64,000 nt of DNA from Candidatus Helarchaeota archaeon (GTDB lineage: Archaea; Asgardarchaeota; Lokiarchaeia; Helarchaeales; RDOG01), in assembly GCA_019058315.1 (NCBI GenBank), contig JAHPZH010000002.1, forward strand, positions 1,187,910 to 1,251,909, given 5' to 3'. The position numbers and the translations under genes are program-made. The notes under the pieces were generated by a model. The model worked only from the letters and a program-made list of their open reading frames with translations, was not told the DNA's origin and did no database searches. Shown in pieces: positions 19,838-29,890 of the stretch (within the stretch, counting starts at the first letter, position 1; the number at the start of each line of letters is the position of its first letter).

Positions 19838-20725
19838 TTATGAATTCGTCTTTATTTTAAATAGTTCACAAGCTGTAGTGCCCATTAAAAAAATTCTATC
19901 CTCTTTAGTTATATTATCCCCACTAAAAAATCTAGTTATAGAAGGAAGTTTTATTTTTTTACATAGATTAGTCCATTCTTTAACTCTATTAATTGTGAAA
20001 GGCCAATAAGATCCAAACATTATACGTTTACGATTTCCGATCATAAATTTAATATGTAAAATATTCTGGGCAATTCCCAACTCTGGAATATCCATATTCA
20101 TCGGGGCATAATCTGTATATACGTTTTCATACTTGCGCATTATTGCTATTAATTCATACATAAATGGATAACCGAGTTGAGTGCATAAATTTACTTTCAG
20201 ATCCTGGAATTTATCAAGAACTTTTTCAATAAAATAAGGGTTCGAATTTTGAATTAAACATGGACTTGCAGTGAAACCAGTATGAATAGAGACTGGAATT
20301 TCGTTTTCTTCAGCTATTTTATAAAGAGGAAAGCAAATTTCCTCATCAGGTCGAAAGCCATTTCCTGGATATAATTTTAAGCCACACAGACCTGCATTTA
20401 ATCCTTTTTGAAATATATCAGATGCATTTTTATGACGGGGATCAACACCACATTGCCCTAAAAAAAGATCTGGATATTCGCTTATACATTTTGATACATA
20501 ATCATTATATTTTACTTGAGAAATCGAGGAACCATAAGAAAAATCATTAGTGGATATTATTGCTTTGTCTATTTCTGCTTGTTCCATTTCAACAATGTAT
20601 TCTTTTGGTGTTGCGTTATAAATTGGTTCAATATTATATATTTTACACATATTTTTTATAAAATTACGAGCATTTTGGGAAAGAAACTTTTTCATCCAAA
20701 AATTTATTTGTGCGTCTACAATCAA
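19838..20725 (-). CDS. Amidohydrolase family (amidohydrolase 2-like) metal-dependent hydrolase
   Basis: MIVDAQINFW...GQCGVDPRHKNASDIFQKGLNAGLCGLKLYPGNGF...PVSIHTGFT...MFGSYWPF. Confidence 0.75.
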   Translation of the reverse strand: MIVDAQINFWMKKFLSQNARNFIKNMCKIYNIEPIYNATPKEYIVEMEQAEIDKAIISTNDFSYGSSISQVKYNDYVSKCISEYPDLFLGQCGVDPRHKNASDIFQKGLNAGLCGLKLYPGNGFRPDEEICFPLYKIAEENEIPVSIHTGFTASPCLIQNSNPYFIEKVLDKFQDLKVNLCTQLGYPFMYELIAIMRKYENVYTDYAPMNMDIPELGIAQNILHIKFMIGNRKRIMFGSYWPFTINRVKEWTNLCKKIKLPSITRFFSGDNITKEDRIFLMGTTACELFKIKTNS

Positions 20726-20820
20726 ATTTTACACCATCTTATTCCAAAATCAAAAAAAATATGATTAATTTATTTTTAAATAAGTAAGTAATTTTTTAAA
20801 CATGCAAATTTACTTTTCAC

Positions 20821-21642
20821 TTGCAGAAACCCAATGAGATGTTTAATTTGTTAAGAGCTTGTGCAATTCAGTTCGAACCTCGGTTAAACGATTTAGTAGG
20901 AAACAGAAAAAAAGTGGAAAATTTATTAAGAAATTCAATTAAAAAAACAAACTCTAAATTATATGTTCTTCCAGAACTTGCTTTTTCGGGTTATAATTTT
21001 CGAAATTTAGACGAGGTTGAGGAGACAAGTGAAATTATAAATAAATCAGAAAGTTGTGCAATGTTAAAAGAGATAGCTAATCAGTTTGATATCTCGATTG
21101 TAACCGGAATAAATGAACGAGAAAAAAATAGGTATTTCAATTCAGCAGTAGCTATAAATAAGAACGGAATTATTATGGTCTATCGTAAACTTCAATTATA
21201 TGCGAAAGAAAAAGAATTTTTTACTCCTGGAAATAAACCATTACAAATTTTTAGTATTGATAATGTTAAAATTGGAATTATGATTTGTTTTGATTGGTTC
21301 TTTCCCGAAATACCCCGCACATTGGCATTAAAAGGTGCACACGTTATATGTCATCCGATGAACGCAGTTATACCTGATGGAGCTTACATTGGAGATAATT
21401 TCCACTCAAAATGGAACAGAGTGTACATAATTTTAGCTAATAGAATTGGCGTAGAGGGAGATCTGACCTTTATCGGAAAAAGCAGGATTTCTGATCCCAC
21501 AGGAAATGTAATCGCGCAAGCAAATTCAGATACTGAAGAAATTATATGTGCTAATATTAATCCTAAATTAGCGGAAAACAAAAAATTAAACAAGTATAAT
21601 CATTTGATTAATGATCGTCGTACCGATTTTTATTTTAAATAA
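20821..21642 (+). CDS. Carbon-nitrogen hydrolase (nitrilase superfamily)
   Basis: VLPELAFSGYNF (Glu), YRKLQLYAKEKEFFTPG (Lys), KIGIMICFDWFFPEIPRTLALKGA (Cys). Confidence 0.9.
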   Translation: MQKPNEMFNLLRACAIQFEPRLNDLVGNRKKVENLLRNSIKKTNSKLYVLPELAFSGYNFRNLDEVEETSEIINKSESCAMLKEIANQFDISIVTGINEREKNRYFNSAVAINKNGIIMVYRKLQLYAKEKEFFTPGNKPLQIFSIDNVKIGIMICFDWFFPEIPRTLALKGAHVICHPMNAVIPDGAYIGDNFHSKWNRVYIILANRIGVEGDLTFIGKSRISDPTGNVIAQANSDTEEIICANINPKLAENKKLNKYNHLINDRRTDFYFK

Positions 21643-21712
21643 TCAGATTTTAAACATAAAACTTATTTATTTAAATAAATAATCAGAGAATATAATTTAT
21701 GGGTGATTTTAT

Positions 21713-22372
21713 CTGAGCCAACTAGACAATAAAGATAAAAAACAGAAGCAATCTACAGATGAGCCAGGAATTATAGAAGAAATTCCTACTAAGACCTTTA
21801 TTATTCTTACAATTAATATGATCTTTTTAATTTTCGGTACTTTGTTGGCTGTATTTAGTTCTTATATCACCCAAACATTTGCAGATGCTTATCAATTTAT
21901 GAATGCATTAAGAAATATCTTTAATGTTATTTCTAGTAATATGCTCTCATATTATGGCACATTGCTTAATGAACTAACTCTGAAATCTTTAATTGATTTT
22001 TATTATGAATTAGCATCAAATCTATACAATATAGCTGTTTTCAACTATTTATATACTTATTTTTTATTAGTTGGTAACCCATCTTTTTTAACTACAATAT
22101 TTAACCTCCCTCCGAATGCCGCTATACCTGATGTAATTCTTGGTTTCAGTTTGACATTTTATTGTTCACTAAATTTAATTCAGACCATATTTAAAATATT
22201 TCCAAAAATTTCCAAACCATTTGTTCTTCAGATTCTATTTATAATAAATTCTATTTGTTTTGGAGTAATAATTGTTGGGATTATATTTTTGAATATTGTT
22301 ATAATAGCAATACCCGCTCTAATTATAATATTAACTTTTGCTTATGTTGCTCTGTGGTTACCAATTAAATAA
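21713..22372 (+). CDS. Small integral membrane protein; probable non-AUG (CTG) start
   Basis: The frame continues upstream of ATG 21818: LSQLDNKDKKQKQSTDEPGIIEEIPTKTFIILTINM; CTG at 21713 is 5 nt after GGTGAT; then about 4 hydrophobic segments. Confidence 0.5.
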   Translation: MSQLDNKDKKQKQSTDEPGIIEEIPTKTFIILTINMIFLIFGTLLAVFSSYITQTFADAYQFMNALRNIFNVISSNMLSYYGTLLNELTLKSLIDFYYELASNLYNIAVFNYLYTYFLLVGNPSFLTTIFNLPPNAAIPDVILGFSLTFYCSLNLIQTIFKIFPKISKPFVLQILFIINSICFGVIIVGIIFLNIVIIAIPALIIILTFAYVALWLPIK

Positions 22373-22415
22373 AATACATTCTATTTTTTAAGAATTTATC
22401 AGTTCCTTTTAAATT

Positions 22416-22946
22416 TCATTCATATAATAGTTCTGTAAAAACTTCTGTTAATTTATTTATAGCTATCTTAACTATATCAGAAATTCCTTTTTCATTAAAG
22501 ATATGTTCTGCTTGAATCCCAATTATAACTATTTCTAATTCTAGTAGAGAAGCATAAAGAAAATCCAGAAGAAGATTTTTTGACATAGAATGGGAAGAAA
22601 TTGAATACAAATGCATTTCTTCTTTTAGGATAAATTCAATAGTTCCTGGAGCTTTTTTAAGATCTGCAGCATCAAGTAAAATTAAATGCGTTGGGCTCCA
22701 TTCAAATATTTCATTGATGAATGTATGAGGCGCAGTTTCCCCCTCAACTAAAAAAACATCAAATTTTGATTTAAGATTTTTCGATATTTTCTTCAAATTC
22801 CGAACAACTTGTAATCCTGCGATATCATCATAGCGAAACTCGTTTCCTACCCCTACTATCGCGATACGTGAATTTGAATTGAATTTTTTATTTAATTCAT
22901 TTTGAATTATTTCACAATTTTCATCGATATGTCTATATTTCTCCAT
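22416..22946 (-). CDS. hycI: Hydrogenase maturation endopeptidase (HycI/HyaD-like)
   Basis: IVGVGNEFRYDDIAGLQVVRNL...VEGETAPHTFINEIFEWSPTHLILLDAADLKKAPGTIEFI. Confidence 0.85.
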   Translation of the reverse strand: MEKYRHIDENCEIIQNELNKKFNSNSRIAIVGVGNEFRYDDIAGLQVVRNLKKISKNLKSKFDVFLVEGETAPHTFINEIFEWSPTHLILLDAADLKKAPGTIEFILKEEMHLYSISSHSMSKNLLLDFLYASLLELEIVIIGIQAEHIFNEKGISDIVKIAINKLTEVFTELLYE

Positions 22947-23055
22947 TTTGTAGTTCTCCAGTTCTGAGAAACAATGGTTTTAATAATTTTATTTTATTTA
23001 CTATTTGACAAATATTCTTTATGTTTTATTGATTAATTGAGATTCTGGTGATTTC

Positions 23056-24138
23056 TTGAACTTTAGAGACCCTCAAACTGCTAAAAAAATATCTGGTCAT
23101 ATAAAAAAAATTGCTCCAAATGATTACGAAATTAAATTTATGCATGTTTGTGGGACTCATGAACAAGTTGTTAGTCAGTATGGGTTGCGTTCTTTATTAC
23201 CCGAAAATGTGGAAATTATTGCAGGACCCGGTTGCCCAGTATGTGTTGTTCCTTCTCAAGAAATCGATGAAGCTATCTATTTAGCAAGAGAAGGTAAAAT
23301 ATTAACAACCTTCGGAGATATGAGTCGAGTACCTGGTACTGATTTATCATTACATGATTGTAGAAGTGAAGGCCACGATATTAGAATTGTTTATAGTCCT
23401 GAAGATGCAACTCAACTAGCTCGAGAAAATCCGGACAAGGAAATTGTATTTTTTGCTATAGGATTTGAAACAACCGCTGCTATCGTTGCAGCAGAAATAT
23501 TACGAAATCCCCCGAAAAACTTTTCTATAATTTGTGCACATAAAACCATTCCCGCAGCAATGCATTTGTTAATAGGATCGGGCGAGCTTCAGATTGATGG
23601 ATTCATACTACCCGGTCATGTTTCAACAATCATCGGTGCTATTCCCTTCGAAATTTTTCCTAGGGCTTTCAGAATGCCAGTTGTAATAGCAGGGTTTGAA
23701 CCAGTTGATGTTCTTATGTCAATAGCTTTGTTATTAGAACAAATTCGTGATAAAACGCCTAAAGTAGATAATGAATATTCAAGAGTTGTAAATTATGAGG
23801 GAAATATAAAAGCTCAAAAGATGATTAATGAAGTTTTTGAAATAGCAACTGTAAATTGGCGAGGTATTGGTCGAGTAGCTGAAGGTGGCTATATTTTACG
23901 AAATAAATTTGAAAAATATGATGCTAGAAAGAAATTTAATGTAAAAATTGAGAAATCAAGAGATATCCATCCTGGTTGTTCATGCCATCTAATAATGGTA
24001 GGTAAACTTACCCCAGATAAGTGTAAATTATTTGGAAATGAATGCACACCTAATCATCCTTACGGACCTTGTATGGTTAGTCATGAAGGTACGTGTAATA
24101 TATGGTTAAAATTCGGCGGTAAATTAAGATTTACTTAA
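23056..24138 (+). CDS. hypD: Hydrogenase maturation factor HypD
   Basis: FMHVCGTHEQVVSQYGLRSLLP, AGPGCPVCVVP, GFETTAA, C-term CNIWLKFGG; TTG start 3 nt after GGTGAT. Confidence 0.95.
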   Translation: MNFRDPQTAKKISGHIKKIAPNDYEIKFMHVCGTHEQVVSQYGLRSLLPENVEIIAGPGCPVCVVPSQEIDEAIYLAREGKILTTFGDMSRVPGTDLSLHDCRSEGHDIRIVYSPEDATQLARENPDKEIVFFAIGFETTAAIVAAEILRNPPKNFSIICAHKTIPAAMHLLIGSGELQIDGFILPGHVSTIIGAIPFEIFPRAFRMPVVIAGFEPVDVLMSIALLLEQIRDKTPKVDNEYSRVVNYEGNIKAQKMINEVFEIATVNWRGIGRVAEGGYILRNKFEKYDARKKFNVKIEKSRDIHPGCSCHLIMVGKLTPDKCKLFGNECTPNHPYGPCMVSHEGTCNIWLKFGGKLRFT

Positions 24139-24320
24139 TTCTAATTAAGTTATCAAATATTTGACCAAAACTTAATATATAATCGAATAAAAAAAAGAAA
24201 TAGATTGAAATAATTATTTCAAAGTAAGTTCACAAAATTTTATTAAATCCACAAATTGTCATTTAATAAGAATAAATAAAAAATTATTTTTTAGATTAGA
24301 GAATTTTACTAGGGTTATCC

Positions 24321-24938
24321 ATGTTCAAAGCAAAAACTCAAGATGAAACTGAGTTAATTACTGAAATTACTAAAGAAGTATCACAAATATTTCTTGATAC
24401 TATTAATATTAGACAAATTCTAATTTTTCATAGAATAACAGGTACAACCCTTGTATCTAAAAGTTTTGTAGAAGCTGAAACTGACCCTGATCTAATAAGT
24501 GGATTTATAACTGCAATTTCGGCATTTGAGAAAGAATTGGTAGGAATTGCAGGAGGTTTAGAGGAATTAAAATATAAATTTATTAGATTTTTGTTAGATA
24601 TCCGGGAGTTATCTACTGCTTGCATTCTAGTATCTGGGGATTATAACCCCTCCATAAAATTAAGAAAAAATTTTAGTGAATTTCATGAAAGATTTGAGTT
24701 GGAATTTCGATCAGATTTAGAAAATTTCGATGGGTATGTAAAACCTTATAGAAATATTGCTCATCTTTTAGAAGATCATTTTGAAATCTCCTTATTTAGT
24801 CCACATAGACTACTTTCAAAAAAATATCATTCTAATTTGATTAAAATCATTCCTATACCCAAAGAACAGATAAATGAAATACGTAAATTACCAAATAATC
24901 AAATAGAAAAAGAAATTGACAATATAATAAAAAAATAG
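24321..24938 (+). CDS. Longin-like domain protein
   Basis: ILIFHRITGTTLVSKSF...DPDLISGFITAISAFEKELVG; shares PDLISGFxxAxxxFxKEL with the 37333-38088 protein. Confidence 0.5.
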   Translation: MFKAKTQDETELITEITKEVSQIFLDTINIRQILIFHRITGTTLVSKSFVEAETDPDLISGFITAISAFEKELVGIAGGLEELKYKFIRFLLDIRELSTACILVSGDYNPSIKLRKNFSEFHERFELEFRSDLENFDGYVKPYRNIAHLLEDHFEISLFSPHRLLSKKYHSNLIKIIPIPKEQINEIRKLPNNQIEKEIDNIIKK

Positions 24939-24964
24939 CAAATCAATAAACAGAGAATATTAAT

Positions 24965-26086
24965 ATGGATGAAACTGACGTTAAACCGGAAGAAAATAAC
25001 GTAGTTGATATTTTAAATACTGCATATGAATCAATGAATCAAAAACAATTTAATAAAGCACTCACATTTTTCAATTTAGCCATTAAAAAATTAGAAGGTT
25101 TTTCAAAACAAAGCTCTTATTATGCTGAAAGACTGAATGAAGTAAATTTGATGGCGAAGAATTGTAAGACTGAAATTCGAAATGATTTGCTTGAAAAAGT
25201 AAAGATTTTAGTTGAAAAAAACAAAGTTCCTCTTATTCTTGAACATTATGAAATGATCATATTACTCACAAAAGAAATTGGTGATATTGAAAATTTAGAA
25301 AAATTTGAAAAAATTTATAATTCATATAAGCAAACATTCCAGGAAAAAGAAACCACTGAAATTAAAGAAATGATGGAAATCGCAAGTAATCTTAAAAATA
25401 AGGGTAAATTCGAAAAATCTCTAGAAATTTATAGAGATACTTTAGCAAAAGCTAAAATGATTGAGAATACAGATCTAGTTAAGTCATTAGAAAACCAATT
25501 AACTTTAATCCCTATTATCAAGCAAAGGGAAAGAAGAAAACTGACTTTGGAACAGGCAACAAAAGCTCTTGAAGAAGGAAGATACCGTGTTGCCATTAGT
25601 CATTACAAATTAGCTTCCAAGTATAGTGCTGAATTGGGGGAACATGATAAAGAAAAAGAATTTTTAGCAGAAGCGAAGAAAGTTGAAAAACTTAAGGGTA
25701 AATTAGAAAAACAAAGAAAAAAGGAAGATAGTAAAATAGAAGAAATTAATATAAAGGCAGACGTTTGTATAGACGAAGGTAATTATATTGAAGCAATTAA
25801 ACTATATCAAGAAGTAAGGGCTATCAGAGATTCAGTCGGAGAATTTGACGAACAATTAAATTCCATTATTAATACGATAAAGCTAAATTTTATAGAATAT
25901 TTCCTTGTAAAAAAAATTCCTGAACAAATCAGGGATATTTTAAAACTAGTGAATGAAATGATTGATGAGAATGGAAATTTTTCTCTAACTACATTATATA
26001 ATCGAGCTTCAAAGACTTTATTGATTCCTAAGGATGAAATAGCGTTAACAATATATATTCTACATAAATTACTAGTCTTTATATAA
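24965..26086 (+). CDS. TPR/coiled-coil-like helical repeat protein
   Basis: Repeats such as NTAYESMNQKQFNKALTFFNLAIKK, LKNKGKFEKSLEIYRDTLAKA, CIDEGNYIEAIKLYQEVRAI. Confidence 0.6.
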   Translation: MDETDVKPEENNVVDILNTAYESMNQKQFNKALTFFNLAIKKLEGFSKQSSYYAERLNEVNLMAKNCKTEIRNDLLEKVKILVEKNKVPLILEHYEMIILLTKEIGDIENLEKFEKIYNSYKQTFQEKETTEIKEMMEIASNLKNKGKFEKSLEIYRDTLAKAKMIENTDLVKSLENQLTLIPIIKQRERRKLTLEQATKALEEGRYRVAISHYKLASKYSAELGEHDKEKEFLAEAKKVEKLKGKLEKQRKKEDSKIEEINIKADVCIDEGNYIEAIKLYQEVRAIRDSVGEFDEQLNSIINTIKLNFIEYFLVKKIPEQIRDILKLVNEMIDENGNFSLTTLYNRASKTLLIPKDEIALTIYILHKLLVFI

Positions 26087-26142
26087 AAATTTATGAAATT
26101 AAGAAAAAACTGAATAACTTTTCAGCAAGTTTGGATTTTTGA

Positions 26143-28461
26143 ATGAAATGCACAATTCATGTTAGCGGAATTGTCCAAGGTGTGGGGTTTAGACCTTTTA
26201 TTTATCGTCATGCTACTTTATTAAACCTATTAGGTTATGTATTAAATCTGGGAAATAGGGGAGTAAAGATTGAAGTTGAGGGGTCTAAAGAAAAAATAGA
26301 ACAATTTATAAAAGAAATAAAAGAAAATCATCCTCCAATAAGTAGAATCGATGATATAGAAATTCAATGGATAAAAGAAGAATCGGGATATAAAGAATTT
26401 AAAATACTAAAAAGTTTAAAATCATCTGGAGATTCGATTGTTTTACCACCAGATATTTCAATCTGTGATGATTGTTTAAATGACTTTAAAAATGAAAAAA
26501 ATTCTCGTTATTATCGATATCCTTTCATTGCATGTTCTATTTGTGGTCCAAGATATACAACAGTGACTGATTTACCATATGATCGACCATTTACTACAAT
26601 GATTGAATTTCCCTTCTGTAAAGATTGTAATATTGAGTATACCGACCCTAAATATCGGCGATACCACGCACAAACCTTTGCTTGCAATGTTTGTGGGCCT
26701 CATTTTAAACTTTACGATAAAAGTGGAACTATTATAGATGAAAAAGACCCATTTAAGAGAGTTGTAAATTTATTAAAAGAAAATTGTATTGTTGCACTAA
26801 TGGGAATTGGAGGAGTTCATTTAGTATCAAGAGCCATAGACGAAACTATATCAGAATTAAGGAGGAGAAAGAGAAAAAGAAAATATAAACCATTTGCTGT
26901 AATGTCCCCATCAATAGAAACCATTAAGACATTTGCATTAGTATCCCCCAAAGAAGAAGAATTATTAACCTCCTTTAGGAGACCAATCATTTTATTAGAA
27001 AAAAGCCCTAATTATTATTTATCACAAGAAATTTCCCCAGGTTTGACTAATATTGGGGTTTTTTTACCTTATTCTGGTATGCACTATCTTTTATTCGAAA
27101 ATAATGATTTCCCAGCTCTTATAATGACTAGTGGAAATATTTCTAATTTGCCGATGGCGACTGACCGTTTTAATGTATTGGAAGAATTGAAAGATATTGC
27201 TGATTATTTTTTATTGCATAATCGTAAGATTCATCAAAGAAGTGATGATTCAGTACTATTTGTACTAAATAATAAGGCAACGATTATTCGAAGATCCCGT
27301 GGTTTTGTACCCGAGCACATCGAACTTCCATTCTCTGCAGATGATATTAATCTCGTTGCTGTAGGACCAGAACTACATTCTACTGCATCGGTCTTAAAGA
27401 AGAACCGAATATATCCTTCACAACATATTGGAGATGTTAATAGTCTTGAAATTCTAGATTTTCTAGATGAATCAATCATACACTTAACTAATTTATTAAA
27501 AATGCAAAATATAGATGCATTTGTTTGTGATTATAACCCAGTCTTTCTATCCACTAAATTAGCACAAAAAAAAGCTAAAGAATATAGCGCCAGACTAATT
27601 CAAGTGCAACATCATCATGCTCACGCTGCTGCAATAATGGCGGAATATAAAATTAAACCTGACAATCAAATAATCGGAATGATTCTTGATGGAGTAGGGT
27701 ATGGAAAAGATGGAAAGGCATGGGGTGGCGAAATCTTTTTATCTAATTATGAAAATTTTGAGAGAATGGCTTATCTCGAATATCATCCAATGCCAGCCGG
27801 AGATCGATGTGTATATTATCCAGTTCGTATGTTATCTTCCATTTTATCTGAAAAATTAAGCACAGTAGAGATAAAAAATATAATTGAGAAAGAATATCTA
27901 GAAGGGCTACCCCATGGTAAAAATGAACTTGAGCTTTTATTGAAACAGATTAAATCAAAAACAAATCTAGCTTATACTTCAGGAACTGGCAGGATCCTTG
28001 ATGCTCTTGCCGCGTTATTAAAAATTTGTTTTGAACGAACTTATGAGGGCGAACCAGCTATAAGATTAGAACATTTTGCTAAATCAGGCAATCCAAAAGC
28101 GATTAAATTCAAAATCCCACTAAAAAATAATAAAGAAACAATTATTGAAACTTCAGATTTGATTTTACAAGCATTGGAGCATTATAAAAATGGGATTAAG
28201 CCTCAAGATATTGCCGCCTCTGCTCAATACTGCCTATCAAGCAAAATTGCTGAAATTGCAGTTAATTTGGCCAAAAAAGAACATATTAAACATGTTGGAT
28301 TAAGTGGAGGAGTAGCTTATAACAAAGCAATGACTGTTAATTTCAAAAAACGTATAGAGGAGCAAAATCTAGCTTTCTTACAACATGAGTTAATCCCGCC
28401 TGGGGATCCGGGGGTTAGTATCGGTCAAGCTATTATTGGAGCTCGCCTTTTAAAGATATAA
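26143..28461 (+). CDS. hypF: Carbamoyltransferase HypF
   Basis: Acylphosphatase N-term GIVQGVGFRPFIYRHA; zinc fingers CDDCLNDF...CSICGP, CKDCNIEY...CNVCGP; HHHAHAAAIMAEY. Confidence 0.96.
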   Translation: MKCTIHVSGIVQGVGFRPFIYRHATLLNLLGYVLNLGNRGVKIEVEGSKEKIEQFIKEIKENHPPISRIDDIEIQWIKEESGYKEFKILKSLKSSGDSIVLPPDISICDDCLNDFKNEKNSRYYRYPFIACSICGPRYTTVTDLPYDRPFTTMIEFPFCKDCNIEYTDPKYRRYHAQTFACNVCGPHFKLYDKSGTIIDEKDPFKRVVNLLKENCIVALMGIGGVHLVSRAIDETISELRRRKRKRKYKPFAVMSPSIETIKTFALVSPKEEELLTSFRRPIILLEKSPNYYLSQEISPGLTNIGVFLPYSGMHYLLFENNDFPALIMTSGNISNLPMATDRFNVLEELKDIADYFLLHNRKIHQRSDDSVLFVLNNKATIIRRSRGFVPEHIELPFSADDINLVAVGPELHSTASVLKKNRIYPSQHIGDVNSLEILDFLDESIIHLTNLLKMQNIDAFVCDYNPVFLSTKLAQKKAKEYSARLIQVQHHHAHAAAIMAEYKIKPDNQIIGMILDGVGYGKDGKAWGGEIFLSNYENFERMAYLEYHPMPAGDRCVYYPVRMLSSILSEKLSTVEIKNIIEKEYLEGLPHGKNELELLLKQIKSKTNLAYTSGTGRILDALAALLKICFERTYEGEPAIRLEHFAKSGNPKAIKFKIPLKNNKETIIETSDLILQALEHYKNGIKPQDIAASAQYCLSSKIAEIAVNLAKKEHIKHVGLSGGVAYNKAMTVNFKKRIEEQNLAFLQHELIPPGDPGVSIGQAIIGARLLKI

Positions 28462-28462
28462 T

Positions 28463-29500
28463 TCAACATACTCGAGGTATTGGTTCACCATATGGAACAT
28501 CTATAATTCGATGTCCACCAACTTCAGTTTTTAAAATCACATTTCCTGGTCGTTCTGCTTTTACTTCACCTATTATCGCCGCATTTTTTCCATATTTTGT
28601 GTTTTTAATTGCATTAAGTACTTTCTGTGCGTCTTCCGATGCGACTCCAATAAGGGCCTTTCCTTCACTTGTAATCTCGAAAGGATCCATTCCAAACATT
28701 TCACAAGCTGCGATAACTTCCTTTCTTATCGGTATTTTTTCCTCTTCTAGCCAAATACTCACTCTAGATTTCTTCGCAAATTCATTCATTGCTGCAGCAA
28801 CACCTCCTCTGGTAGGATCTTTCATAGCTGTGATTTTTCCTGCATTTATGGCTGCAGTGATGGTTTCTACTAAGGGTGCAGTATCTGATTTTAATGGAGT
28901 TTCAAATTTCATCCCTTCTCGTTTTGCTAGAATTGCGATACCATGATCGCCAATCGTTCCAGTTACGATTATTTTATTGCCTGGGCGGAGTCCTGAATCT
29001 AAAATTAATTTGTTTTTTTCAATAATACCCAGACCTGTAGTCGAGATTAATATTTGATCCAAATTTCCATGAGGAACTACCTTAACATCTCCAGCTATAA
29101 TCTTAACATTAGCCTCTTTTGCAGTTTCATTCATGGATTCTAAAACTTTTTTTAATTTTGATACTTCAAACCCTTCTTCCATTACTATTGTATCCGTTAT
29201 GGCTAAAGGACGTCCACCCATTACCAATACATCATTAACTGTACCCGAAATTGACAAACGACCTATATCACCACCTGGGTAGAATATTGGAGAAACTGCA
29301 TGAGCATCTGTAGTTAAGATTATTTCATAATCCTTCATTGGAATGGTTCCAGCATCATCTAATTCTTTAAGACCAATTCCATCTGGAACGTTTTTCTCTG
29401 TTATAATACCTGTAATGAATTCTATTAACTCTCCCATCACGGATCCTCCTGCACCGTGAGAAAGAGTAATTCTTTTATCCAATGGCATAGTAAAATTCAC
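28463..29500 (-). CDS. hypE: Carbamoyl dehydratase HypE
   Basis: ITLSHGAGGSVMGELIEF..., DAGTIP, C-terminal PYGEPIPRVC. Confidence 0.95.
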   Translation of the reverse strand: MNFTMPLDKRITLSHGAGGSVMGELIEFITGIITEKNVPDGIGLKELDDAGTIPMKDYEIILTTDAHAVSPIFYPGGDIGRLSISGTVNDVLVMGGRPLAITDTIVMEEGFEVSKLKKVLESMNETAKEANVKIIAGDVKVVPHGNLDQILISTTGLGIIEKNKLILDSGLRPGNKIIVTGTIGDHGIAILAKREGMKFETPLKSDTAPLVETITAAINAGKITAMKDPTRGGVAAAMNEFAKKSRVSIWLEEEKIPIRKEVIAACEMFGMDPFEITSEGKALIGVASEDAQKVLNAIKNTKYGKNAAIIGEVKAERPGNVILKTEVGGHRIIDVPYGEPIPRVC

Positions 29501-29545
29501 CTATTAATCTTCAAACCTCTAATCAATACATAAGTCAAATATTAT

Positions 29546-29854
29546 TTATATCAATTGAGAGGATTTTGAAAATACGAGATAAAAAAACCAAATTTGCGTA
29601 ATTGTAAAGAAAATAGCCCCGATTAAATTTAATGTATTTTCTTCTTGAACTTTTGATGGCATAAGTTTAAAGATTGATATATCTCTTGTTTCAGCCAAAA
29701 TATCATCAATTAGAAGAAAGATACCAATACCAAGGTATATAAAGGGCCATATTGGGATATCACGGTCAAATAAAAATAGAGATTCAATAATCAAAATCAC
29801 TCCTATCCAGAAGTGATGCAGAATATATTTTTTAAAGAAATTGATAATTGACAT
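29546..29854 (-). CDS. Small membrane protein of unknown function
   Basis: 102 aa with three hydrophobic segments. Confidence 0.5.
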   Translation of the reverse strand: MSIINFFKKYILHHFWIGVILIIESLFLFDRDIPIWPFIYLGIGIFLLIDDILAETRDISIFKLMPSKVQEENTLNLIGAIFFTITQIWFFYLVFSKSSQLI

Positions 29855-29890
29855 TAAAATTAAATCTATGTAAATTAAAAAAATAAGAAA

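Noticed and set aside
28599-28946. 115-aa plus-strand ORF inside hypE
   Set aside because: Antisense shadow of a conserved gene; other antisense ORFs such as 1111-1323, 6995-7435, 14417-14936, 45929-46243 and 54031-54258 rejected for the same reason.
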